This document shows, piece by piece, positions 1-10,868 of a stretch of DNA of 64,000 bases; the first letter of the stretch is position 1, and every line of letters begins with the position of its first letter. The notes beneath the pieces were generated by a model. It did no database searches. It was not told the origin of the DNA and saw only the letters and a list, made by a program, of their open reading frames with translations. Both the position numbers and the translations under genes were made by a program. Source of the stretch: Semisulcospira habei (taxonomy: Eukaryota > Mollusca > Gastropoda > Semisulcospiridae); NCBI GenBank assembly GCA_036245525.1, contig BTPG01000003.1:192492164-192556163 (forward strand), given 5' to 3'.

Positions 1-155
1 TGGGGGGGAGGAAGGGGAGGCCACTCAGGGTTTCTTGGTAACAACGCCCTGAAGTCGCCTCCTTAGTTGTATAGTATACACATCAGATGCTTAGGCTGAA
101 ATCGGTATGCTAAGTATACCTTCCTATTACAAGTATTAGTCATGCCATCGGTAAG
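1..155. mobile_element. Relic DIRS-type terminal repeat at window edge
   Basis: The stretch follows the same order of short blocks as the right terminal repeat of the complete DIRS element at 37714-37930: AGGGGAGGCCAC, then GCTGAAATCG, then ATGCCATCGGTAA followed by a T/A-rich end. Identity is low between blocks, so this is an old, diverged copy whose body lies before the window. Family assignment rests on these shared blocks only. Confidence 0.5.
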
Positions 156-650
156 AGTTTTGGGAAAACAAATTACAGACTTTAATGTGGTACAAACAAC
201 TTTCTATAAAACACCATTTCACCCTCCAATAAGACACCCAATTTTAACTCTTTCGAGACGTGCTGCATCCAGATTCATGGCTTTATGCCGAGAATCCGGG
301 TGCAGCACGTCTCGAAAGATTTAAATATGCTCGAAGGCTCTCCTACGCACCCCTTGAACAAAGCACTTCTCTGAGTTTCAAGCTTGTACATGCACAAACA
401 TCGGAGATTCTCATGTTTACATACTTAAGCACACGCACACACATAATGGCATTTCCCACCAAAAGTATGTTCTGCAGTGAAGTTAGCATAACTAGACACA
501 TGATGACATAATTTTTATCTGGTTAATTCAGTTGTCAGATTTTCAGACCTGCCCACCTATGTTGTCATGGGCATTCTTTTGAATTTGCTCCAACGTGACT
601 CATCCTAAAAAGTCTCTTCTATAAATAGAAGAGATTTAAAAACCAATGCT
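156..650. repeat. Fragment of a dispersed unclassified repeat, with an internal hairpin
   Basis: Blocks such as CAAGCTTG(A)AACT next to CA/TG-rich DNA and a 'gagagcc...cgagcatattt' block recur in inverted orientation at 39290-39420 and more weakly at 19155-19260. Bases 257-323 form an inverted repeat (arm TTTCGAGACGTGCTGCA and its complement, about 25 bp with a few mismatches). The block around 600-640 (tcctaaaaagtctcttctat) recurs near 39070-39105. No coding potential is convincing. Confidence 0.5.
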
Positions 651-926
651 CCTAATGTATTAAGATGAGAGGCAGTTGTGCGAGCTTCGTTGCTACTCTG
701 CTCTTTCGCAGACCCTCGCGCTGGGACCATATGGCGTTGAGGCGCGTCCCCTGGGTGGTGGATAGGGGGTCCCTCGTGAGAGGGGTGCACCGAATGAAAT
801 AAGGTGCCGTGAACCAACATGGTCTAAGGGAAGGTGACCCCGACAGAAAACCCCTGGTCCTCCTAGTAAGGGGGTTGGGCGTGGGGGTAGCTTCCCCACC
901 CTGCAAAAAAGGAAATAGCTACAAAA

Positions 927-3900
927 ATGCCGACGAAAAGACTAACAGTAATTCCTTTCCTGGAGGAGGAAGGTTCTTCTACCAGAAGACTTATGACGTC
1001 CTGTGGTGAAAGCCGGAAGTCTTCGGAAGCCACAGGACCGAGCCGCCTCTCTCTATCCAGGGATACAACCATGGGCACATGGAACGTCAAGACCATGTAC
1101 CAGAGCGGCAAGGCCGCCCAGATAGCAGCAGAAATGCAAAAGTACAACCTTTCCCTGCTAGGTATCAGTGAAGCCAGATGGACGCAGTCTGGCCAGAAAA
1201 GGCTGTTAAGTGGGGAGATGATTCTGTATTCAGGTCATGAAGAGGAGAATGCCCCCCATACAGAAGGTGTAGCATTCATGCTGTCACCAGTGGCACAGAA
1301 AGCGTTGATGGGCTGGGAACCTCTTGGGCCAAGAATTATCACAGCAGCCTTTAGAACCAAGAAAAAGCTCAAGCTGAACGTCATCCAGTGTTATGCGCCC
1401 ACTAATGACAGTGACGAGGAAGAGAAACAAGAGTTCTACGACCGACTCCAGAGTGCCTTGGACAAATGTGCGGAGCGAGACATCACCATCGTCATGGGTG
1501 ATTTTAATGCCAAAATAGGGGAGGACACCACCGGATACGAAGAGGTGATGGGGAGACAGGGACTAGGCTTGGAGATGAGTGAAAACGGGGAGAGGTTTGT
1601 AGACTTTTGTGCTCTAAACCGACTTGTCATTGGAGGCAGCATCTTCCCACACAGAAGAATACACAAAGCAACTTGGGTCTCACCCGACCATACAACAGAG
1701 AACCAAATAGACCATATCTGCATTAGCAAGAAATTTAGAAGATCCCTTCAAGATGTTCGAGTGAGGAGGGGAGCAGATGTCGCCTCAGACCACCATCTGG
1801 TTACCTTAAGAATGAAGCTCAAGCTAAAGAAAAGCTGCACAGAGACAACAAGAAGACAGCGATATAATGTACGCCTCCTGAGAGAAACTGGAGTTAGAGA
1901 AGAGTTCAAACTGGTGCTGTCCAACCGGTTTCAAGCGCTACAGGAACTAGTAAATGAAGATGAGGCGGTCACCACAGAGCAGCAGTGGAAGGCAGTTAGA
2001 GAGGCGCTGAACTCAACCTGCAAAGACACTGTAGGGTTCAGGAAACACCACCACAAGGACTGGCTGTCGGCACAGACCTTGAAGAAGATAGAAGTGAGGA
2101 AGCAGAAGAAAGCAGTTGTCAACAACAGTCACACGAGAGCAGCCAAAGTAAGGGCACAGGGGGAGTACTCGGAAGCCAACCGCGAGGTGAAGAGGAGTAT
2201 CAGGGCAGACAAGAGAGCCTACACAGACAGCCTGGCAGCAGAGGCAGAAAAGGCAGCAGGCAGCGGCAACATGAAACAGCTCTACGGCATTACCAGAAGA
2301 TTGTCAGGCAAGTATGATTGTACATTGATTGTACATTGCTTAACGTCCCGACAGCAACAAGGCTTTCTCAGGACGTGCCTGCACTGCTTGTAAAAAAAAA
2401 AACAACTAAACAGAACATTGAATGTATGTCGCCAACCGGTCAAATACGTTAAATAAACCTAACACATGGGGCCTAAATAAAGCTAAGACCATCTAGCAAC
2501 ACACATCCAATATCAAGAGCTACAGGCAGTGCAGACAGTAGGGAGAGTTTTAAAAAGGCAAATACAGGTGAATGGACAAAGGGTAGACAGAAACACATGC
2601 CCCAGAATAGAGAGAAAAACCCACCCTGTGGGGCTGACCAGGGTGACCCTGGGAACTAAAAAATACCTAACCCCACCCAAGTCCCCCAGGGCAGACCCGG
2701 GTGGGGCAGGCAAGTATGGCCATACAGAAAGACCAGTAAAAGACAAAGAAGGCAAGCCTATTGCAGACAGAGCAGACCAACTCGACAGATGGGCCGAGTA
2801 TTTTGAAGAGTTACTGAACAGACCTAGCCCACCCGACCCCCCAGACATCCAGCCGGCAGAGACCGACCTACCCATCAGCTGTGACAGACCCAGCCGGGAA
2901 GAGATCAGAAGAGCAGTGGCATTTTTGAAGAACGGCAAAGCAGCAGGCCCAGATGGCATCCCAGCGGAGTCTCTGAAAGCAGACCTAGAGACAACAGTGG
3001 AGATGCTGTACCCACTGTTTGGAAAGATCTGGGAAGAGGAGGTGATGCCGGCTGACTGGAAGGAGGGGTACCTAATCAAGCTTCCCAAGAAAGGTGACCT
3101 CAGCAAGTGTTCCAACTACAGAGGAATCACCTTGCTGTCAGTACCAGGAAAGGTCTTCAACAGGATCATCCTGGAGAGAATGAAGAGCTCCGTTGACCCC
3201 CAGCTGAGAGACCAGCAAGCAGGATTTAGAAAGAACCGATCATGTACAGACCAGATCGCCACTCTCCGCATCATCGTGGAACAGTCTCTGGAGTGGAGCT
3301 CCCCGCTGTACGTCAACTTTGTGGATTATGAGAAAGCATTTGACAGTGTGGACCGAGAGACTCTGTGGAAACTCCTATGACACTACGGTGTACCCACAAA
3401 GCTCGTCCGCCTGATCAAGAGCAGCTACGATGGCATGACATGTCGCGTGATCCACGAAGGGCAGTTCACCAGGGAGCTCCAGGTCAGAACTGGTGTCAGG
3501 CAGGGGTGTCTGCTGTCTCCGTTCCTCTTTCTACTGGCCATAGACTGGGTCATGAAGATGACCACAGAGCACAGACGAAGTGGAATACAGTGGACACTGT
3601 GGACACAGCTTGACGACCTCGATTTTGCAGACGACTTGGCATTACTGTCCCACACTCATCAACAAATGCAGGACAAGACCACGAGGCTTGCTGACATCTC
3701 GTCCCAAGTGGGCCTCACCATTCACAAACAGAAAACAAAGACAATGAGGCTGAACGCAACCAGGGAAGAACCAGTCTTGCTTGCTGGCACCCCGTTGGAG
3801 GAGGTGGAGCCCTTCACCTATCTCGGGAGCATCATAGACAAAAAAGGCGGCACTGATGCAGATGTCAGCACGAATCAGTAAAGCCAGAGCAGCCTTTCTC

Positions 3901-4390
3901 CAGTTGAAAAAAGTGTGGAGTTCCAGAGAGCTGTCACAACACACCAAAGTCCGGATTTTCAACTCCAATGTAAAAGCAGTTCTCCTATATGGAGCAGAGA
4001 CTTGGAGATAGACAAAAACCACAGTCAACAGAGTACAGACCTTCATGAACAGTTGCCTTAGAAAAATTTTGAAAATCCACTGGCCAGAGAAGATCAGCAA
4101 CGTCAGACTCTGGGAGAGAACAGAGCAGATAACAGCAGAGAATGAAATTGGGCGAAGAAGATGGGGATGGATCGGTCACAGTCTGAGAAAGCCAGCTTCC
4201 AGTATCACTAGGCAGGCATTGTCATGGAACCCCCAGGGAAAGAGGTAGGCCGAGAAACTCCTGGTGTCGAGACCTCCAAGCAGACATCAAGAGACTGGGA
4301 ACCACCTGGAGTAGAATCGAAGGAGAAGCACAGGACAGGAGTCGCTGGAGGTCTCTCGTCGACGGCCTATACCCGGGTAGGGGTGACAGG
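927..4390 (+). pseudogene. Broken endonuclease/reverse transcriptase ORF of RTE LINE copy 1
   Basis: The first open segment (927 to about 2316) encodes the APE-type endonuclease, with GDFNAKIGE and a C-terminal SDHH motif, and the linker before RT. After the inserted SINE the frame resumes at about 2718 with the RT fingers and palm (LPKKGDLSKCSNYRGI, QAGFRKNRS, DYEKAFDSVD), stops at 3378, continues through RQGCLLSP and FADD, and then breaks three more times. The start at 927 adds about 30 residues compared with copy 2, where the equivalent ATG is ACG. It cannot make a full protein. The family is recognised from the single EN-RT ORF of about 1000 residues and the GTAA tail typical of RTE elements. 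Confidence 0.88.
2317..2706 (-). mobile_element. SINE-like element, copy 1, inserted in the RTE LINE
   Basis: A 12-bp duplication, CAGGCAAGTATG, flanks it at 2305-2316 and 2707-2718, and LINE copy 2 shows the corresponding uninterrupted site near 17010. Read on the minus strand it starts CCCCACCCGGGTCTGCCC and ends in TGTACAATCAATGTACAAT, an AATC-type tail. Two more copies are at 14772-15153 and 26468-26803. I see no clear tRNA promoter boxes in the head, so its RNA polymerase III origin is unproven. Confidence 0.8.
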
Positions 4391-4506
4391 CGTAAGTAAG
4401 TAAGTCTTTCGCAGACCTCCCAGCACAGCCTGTCAATTGTGAAAGAGATTATATTATGCATTTGAACTGATTTAAAAATGATGAGCGGACACCAAACACA
4501 TCCGAA

Positions 4507-4723
4507 TTAACCCTCCCACTGTCAAGATGCACAAAACAACATATAAACGCCAGGACATTGATCCTCATCAGACACCACATATGCAGGGGGGACATGGAAG
4601 ATCTATGCCTCCTGCTGGCCCCCTTTGTATAATTTGTTTGCCTTAGCCAGCAAGGGCTGATAAGCACTGAATCAGCAATGGATCAGAGAAATCATTTCTA
4701 GTGGCTGGCAGGAAAGGGGTTGT
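4507..4723. mobile_element. Hairpin MITE, CATAGATCCTCATGAG family, diverged
   Basis: The left end TTAACCCTCCCACTGTC and the right end (complement TTACAACCCCTTTCCTGCC) are imperfect inverted repeats with TTAA-like termini. The degenerate core hairpin is at about 4549-4617 (attgatcctcat ... gatctatgcctcc). At 217 bp it matches better preserved copies at 5357, 6867 and 61092. Confidence 0.65.
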
Positions 4724-4906
4724 AACACACTACACAAAGATACGGATTGATCATAATAGTTCAACGGTGGTGCCAGAATAGCTTGGCACATGTAAGGCAC
4801 CAAGCTATCCTGGCACCACCCTTGAACTATCATGGCTGACCTGTCTCCAGAACTGTAATACAGTGTAAAGAGTGCAACTCTCTAATTGGAAATTAGTTAA
4901 TCTTTG
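4724..4906. mobile_element. Hairpin MITE, TTCAAGGGTGGTGCC family
   Basis: The core hairpin at about 4749-4835 has arms ATAGTTCAACGGTGGTGCC and the complementary GGCACCACCCTTGAACTAT around a short loop, with a few mismatches. It directly abuts the preceding hairpin MITE. The right limit is taken at the TTAA near 4903 and is uncertain. Confidence 0.6.
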
Positions 4907-4991
4907 GGGTAAATTAATAAAAGAAACAAACAAAAGAAAGTTAATCTCCGGGCTAAAAAGAAACAAAGAAAGAATCCAACAACTAACTCAC

Positions 4992-5142
4992 TCTCAGCCT
5001 CTGCCAGTTCCTCTTCTGTCGGCCACGTCTGTTCCCCCTCCATGTGGTCTGGCACCACCTCTGACTGTAATGACTCTTGTTTCTCGGGGTCCGCTTTCGC
5101 TAGGACAGTCACATTTTGCTCCTCTGTATCCATGGAAACGCC
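4992..5142 (-). CDS. TSR1: TSR1 exon 8
   Basis: This 151-bp exon encodes 50 residues from GVSMDTEEQ to EEELAEAE, including KADPEKQESLQSEVV and MEGEQTWPTEEEL, which are strongly characteristic of TSR1. The acceptor TGTGGCAG (AG at 5143-5144) keeps phase 0 with exon 7. An alternative AG at 5157-5158 would break the frame. The donor is GTGAGT, read from 4991 downward. One base is carried to the next exon, outside the window. Confidence 0.9.
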
Positions 5143-8100
5143 CTGCCACAAACAAGCTGTAGGCATGGAATATAAGCAAAGTGCTATCCACCCTCAACTG
5201 AGAGGGCTCTTGAGGATCTAAGACTATGTTACCTTCCAACCTCAAGCCCAGAGGAAGAATGTTATCTGGATTTTAGAATCAGTCTACACGGGCTCGCTAC
5301 CCATCTTAGACCACTTTATTACCACCTCCATCACAAACAATCAAGACGCCCACAACTTAACCCCCTTCCTGCCACAACATGCACCATGAAAGTACATTTT
5401 CATTTCTTGGTACATTTAACAACCAAAAAGAAACATGGATACAAATTGGTCTCAGCAAGAGGCATAGATCCTCATGAGCCCCGCATTTGCAGGGGCTCAT
5501 GAGGATCTATGTCTTGCAGTTGGATTATATTCATTTTTTTTTTTGCAGTGAAGGGGTTAAGAAGCTGCTTGAACATGCCCTACACAACATGTGGTTGCAC
5601 TGAGCAGATCTGCAACAGGAGTTATTTTAAAATCAGAATCAGGTCAAAGAGTAGGTCGAGTCCCTTTACACCAAGGAAAGACAGTAGGTTGCCCCCTTTT
5701 AACAGTAAGGATTAAAGGGACCAATTCACTGGATTGCCCCAAAGGCTAGGACATGCGTCCTCATGGCAGTCCTGTAATACAGTGGAGTCCAGTTAACACA
5801 AACTCGCTTTACACGAAATTCCGGTTAACACCAACCGTTTTTGCATTCCCGGCCGACGGCCTTCTTATTCTGTATTAAAATTTCACTGATAACACGAAAT
5901 GCTTAACACAAAATTTCGCTTTACACGAAGCTGGTTTCGGTTCCCAACCAGGGCAATTTCACTATTATTCACCTGTTTAACACGAACACAAATTCCATTC
6001 ACCGAAAACCAATTCACATGTCGCTCTCGCGTCGTGTTGGTACATATGATAGATCAGAGCGAACTCTAGTCTGTGATTGGCTGAATAGCCTTCGGCTTTT
6101 GTAATCCGTCTTTTCATTGGCTAGCATTTCTGAACTGTATTCATGTTGTATCATTCGTGTACCAACACAACAATTTTACCGATGGGGGATTGTACTTCAG
6201 ATTGTGTTGCTTTTACCTGATGGATTGCAACTTACTATGGATTTTACCTGATGGATTTTACATTAAATACGCGAGCTGTACACGTTTCCTTTTGTTTTCC
6301 TAGCGAGCTGAAGGTATGCACATAAAGTACGATAATGTGCACTTTTAACCTCATACTCATTCACGCACATGTTTCCTTGAGGGCCGTGATCAATTTTGAG
6401 GCCATATTGGTTAACACGAAATACGTTTAACACGAAGTGATTTTCTGTGTCCCAAGAAATTCGTGTTAAGCAGACTCCACTGTACTTAAAAAGTACCTCA
6501 AACTGCGGATGTCAATGAGGCAACTCCTTGCGATCAAACGGCATTATCATTGCAGCTGCAGCCTTATGAAATTATAACCTATTGCAGAAAAGTCTGGATG
6601 AATCCACACAAATCCATGCAATGTTTGACCAACATTTGATTTAGGGATAAGCAATATTGTTTATTACCCTTATCATTCAGAATACACCAGTGTGTGAAAT
6701 AAGTTTGACTAAAATAGTTCAAGGGTGGTGCCTAGAGGCGCCAAGCTATTCTGGCACCACCCTTGAACTAAAGCCATTGGTCTATATCCTTATCTGTAAG
6801 TACTATAATGTAGCTTGCTTATGGCAGTGTACAAATTTGAAGCTTTTAGCCTCAGTATGATACGGGTTAACCCTGTTCAGTGCCAGCTGACGCAGACTGT
6901 TTCTGCAATCTTCGTTAATTCAAGATTGAAGAAAACCCTAGACATCCCAGGAACATGAATTCAAAGTCGTGTTACCTAGAGGTATAGATCCTCATGAGCC
7001 CCTGCAAATGCGGGGGCTCATGAGGATCTATACCTCTTGCAGTTGGGTGGTGTTCATACTTTCTCAGTGCTGAATGGGTTAAATGAACAGAGTTATACGC
7101 ATCTGGCACAAGAACTTTAGAGAAACAGTCGGTATGTACATTGTGAAAAGCGTTTCAAACAATGTAATAACTGTGTGGTAACTGTACTTTCTAAGCATAC
7201 TTCTAATGGGATTAAATGCCCTTTAACCTTTAGCACTCTGCTTTCCGCTGGCAGTTCTTTTCCCTGCAACTGCATTCTTTTTGAGTGGGCTAAACCCAGG
7301 GTTGATAGTCATTACTTTTTTTCTTTAATGAAATAAATTTTCTTTAATTCTGGTAAAAGGTTAAAGAAATAAATTTTCTTTACTTTTTTTTGAAAATTAA
7401 AGAAATAAATTTTCTTTAATTTTTCTTTTTAATGAAATAAATTTGCCGTTAAATACAAGAATGATCATTTATTGCTCAGCTCAGACAAAAAAAGTGGCAT
7501 GCAGTTGAAAAGTGACACGCCACCAGATTTCCTCCTCTACCCACTATCTAAAACACTATCAGGCCAGATACATGCAGTAGTTATGAGAAGGGGGAAGAAA
7601 AAAAAAAAAAAAAAAAAACTCGGAAAACTGCACAGCGCAAGAAAAAGTCATGCAGCTAAAAATGGAACAATTCAGGCTTGTTTGATCTTATTTCGCGATG
7701 CTGACAAATCCACTCATCTGCAAGAGCCATAGATCCTCAAGAACCCCAGCAGTCTTGGGTGAGGGGGGCAGGGGGTTGGTGGGTTAATGACGATCTATGC
7801 CTACTACAGTTAAAAATGTATACACCTGTGCTGTCCAATCGTTGCAGTACCATCTGCCTTCTCACTCCTGAAACGAAAACCACCCAACTGCAAGAGGCAT
7901 AGATCCTTATGAGCCCCCGCAACTGCGGGGGCTCATGAGGATCTATGCCTCTTGCTGGGATAATCTGCGCTCATGTTTCGCTCAAGCAAAGAGGATCTCT
8001 TAAGTTTTTCACCTGTCCAATCGTTGCTGTACCATCTGACTTTTTACTCCTGAAACGAAAACCACCAAACTGAAAGAGGCATAGATCCTCATGAGCCCCC

Positions 8101-10828
8101 GCAACTATGGGGGCTTGTGAGGATCTATGCCTCTTGCTGGTGATTTTCTCAAGCAAAGGGGCTCCGTTAAGTTTTTCAACTGTCCAATCTTTGCTGTACG
8201 AGTGCCATCTGCCTTCTCACTCCTGAAAAGAAAACCACCCAAATGAAAGAGGCATAGATCCTCATGAGCCCCCACAACCTCAGGGGGCTCGTGAGGATCT
8301 ATGCCTCTTCCTGGGATAATCGACGTTTATGATTTTCTCACATAAAGGGGATCTGTTCAGTTTTTCACCCAGAGGTATCATCATCATCATCATCAGTCCC
8401 TTGCCCGAACTGGGCGTTGGGGGGACTGAAAGGCAGCAGCAACAGACAGTGCTCTCCACTGAGTTCTATTTTGGGCGGTGGCAAGCAAGTCTGACATCTC
8501 GAGTTCGGTCCATTCTTTTATGTTTGCGACCCAACTCTTTCTCTGACGACCTCGCCGACGACTTCCTTCGAGAGTGCCTTGGAGGATAGTCTTGGACAAG
8601 GTGTTGTGTCGGGTCACGTGGCCAAACCAAGCAAGCTTGAGCCGTTTCACGGTTGCCAGAAGGGGTTCATGTGGGCCCACCAGGGAAGTGACGATGCTCC
8701 GTACATATTCATTGGTCTTGTGCTCGCGGTACGAGATGCGGAGCAACTTCCTCAGGCACTTGTTCTCAAAGGCCTGGATTTTTTTTTCTGAGTCTGCAAG
8801 CAGTGTCCAAGTCTCACAGCCGTAGAGTAGAATAGACACTATGAGGGACTTGTAAAGCCTGTACTTGATGGTGAAGCTGATGGAGTTACTTCGCCATATC
8901 CTGTCCAGCCTGGCCATTGCGGATGTTGCTGTACCTATCCTGATACGGATCTCTGCTATGCAACTACCGTCTTTGGACAGGGTGGCTCCCAAGTACTTGA
9001 AGCTATTGACCTCTTCTAGCTTTTGGCCATTCATGTGAATGTTGCTGCTGCTGTCGCTTGTGGTGTTGATCATCACTTTGCTTTTATCCGTACTGATCTC
9101 CATGCCATAAGACCCTGCGCTACTTGAAAGTTTGTCTGTCAGGTTTTGGAGCTCACTATTGCTGCCTGCCATGAGGTCAATGTCGTCTGCGAATCGAAGA
9201 TTGCACAGGGATCTGCCACCAATAGAGATTGAAGTATGGTGGTCGTGGAGGGTTTCCTGCATGATCTTCTCCAGAAATATGTTGAAAAGGACAGGAGAGA
9301 GCAGGCATCCTTGACGGACACCGATCGTCGTCCTGAAGAACTCGCCTGACTGATTGTTAAGTAGAACCGCGCTGCAGGCGTTCTTGTAAAGCGCTTCTAT
9401 CATTTGGATCAGTCCCTCCTCTATGTTGAACGATCTCATGACTTGCCAGAGTCCGTCGTGCCAGACGCGATCAAATGCTTTCCTGAAATCAATGAAGTTG
9501 TGGTAGAGTTCGCGCTGATGCTGCAGATGTTTCTCGATCAGGACGCGGCAGTTGAAAATCTGCTCTACAGTGCTTCTTCCAACTCTGAAGCCAGCCTGTT
9601 CTTCTGCCAGCAGTTCCTCGGCGAAAGTTTTGAGGCGGTTGAGAATGATTCTAAGCATTACTTTGCTAGGGTGACTTATCAGACTGATAGTTCTGTAGTT
9701 CTGGCACTGTTTCAGGTTTCCTTTCTTGGGGAGCGGGATCACTAGAGACTGTGTCCATTCTACTGGCCATTTCTTTTGCTCCCAGATCTTTTGACAGAGT
9801 GTAGTGAGGACCTTCGTTGTTACTTCTCCTCCATGTTTCAACAGTTCAGCAGGTACGTTGTCTACACCTGGAGACTTTCCTCCCTTCAGGCCGCGTACGG
9901 CTGCTTCCACCTCTTCAGCTAACACTGGCAGGTCTTCAACCTTCCTGGCCCCAGCCTGGTTGTTTTGGAGGATGCTGGTGTCTGGCTCAGCCTTGTAGTT
10001 ATACAAGTCTCGGCAGTACTCAGTCCATCTGTTTAGTACAGCAGTGTTTTCCGTAAGGAGTTGGCCGCTGCTGTCTTCGATGACTGTGGCTGTTCGCTGT
10101 TGAGTCTTGGTGAGGGTCCTTAGCGTTTTATAAGCCTTCTTGCTGTTGCCATTTGCCATGCCCTCTTCCACGCTACAACACTGGTCTTCAATCCAATCTT
10201 CTTTGGCTTCTTTCATCCTCTTCCTGATCTTCTTGTTGACAAGTCTGTACTTGTTTGCTGATGTGAGGTCTTGGCCTCTCTTTTTCTTCCAGGCTCTCCT
10301 CTCATCACAGAGATCGAGGATGTCATCGGTGACCCAGGGCTGTTTGCGCTTCCTCTGCTTCCCCAGCACTTCTTCTGCTGTAGAAAGTAACACCTCTTTT
10401 ATATTTCCAGCAAGGGTGTCTACCCAGAGGTATAGATCCTCCAAACCGCCTCAAACCGGCTGCAACTAGGTCAAACCGGCGCGGCTTTGCAGCGCATAGA
10501 CACCTGTTGTTCGTCGCGGAAAAACGTATTGAAGTAACGAAATTTTTAACGAAAGAAATCTATAATCGTTACTTTTATTTTTTAATTCGTTGAATTTTCT
10601 TTAACTTTTTAAAAACATTAACGCGTTAAATTTTCTTTAACCAAAAATTTAATTTGTTAAATCGTTAAATCTTCCAACCCTGGCTAAACCCCAACGCTAC
10701 CCTACTTACTTCAAAAGCCTACAACTTTTTCATTTTTCTATGTATGGTTGTGGAATTTGGAAAGTACGTAAATAAATGAATCAAGATTATGTCACAATTC
10801 TTAAAACTGTGTTATCTGTGTTATTATC

Positions 10829-10868
<40 letters not shown>

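Larger units (their letters stand above)
715..4404 (+). mobile_element. RTE-type LINE, copy 1, full length but inactive
   Basis: The element is bounded by a 13-bp target-site duplication, TCTTTCGCAGACC, at 702-714 and 4405-4417. The 3' end is a (GTAA)n tail. Its 5' end (CTCGCGCTGGGACC) matches that of copy 2 at 15416 exactly, so both look full length, about 3.3 kb without the insertion. A 390-bp SINE-like element sits at 2317-2706. Coding lesions relative to copy 2 are a TGA at 3378-3380, a 2-bp loss near 3869, a TAG at 4009-4011 and an 8-bp loss near 4245. It lies downstream of TSR1 exon 8 in gene order, on the opposite strand. Confidence 0.9.
7297..10682. mobile_element. hAT-like element nested in the piggyBac-type element
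   Basis: Ends CAGGGTTG (7297-7304) and CAACCCTG (10675-10682) are flanked by an exact 8-bp duplication, GCTAAACC, at 7289-7296 and 10683-10690. Both ends run into A/T-rich subterminal repeats (AAATTTTCTTTAA) in opposite orientation. An 8-bp duplication with CAGGG-type ends is the hAT signature. No transposase survives. The interior is a tandem hairpin array plus a truncated LINE. Confidence 0.82.

Noticed and set aside
7715..8378. CRISPR-like array of repeats with spacers
   Set aside because: The repeats are long palindromes of a MITE family found singly all over the window, the spacers are also repeated, and the genome is eukaryotic.
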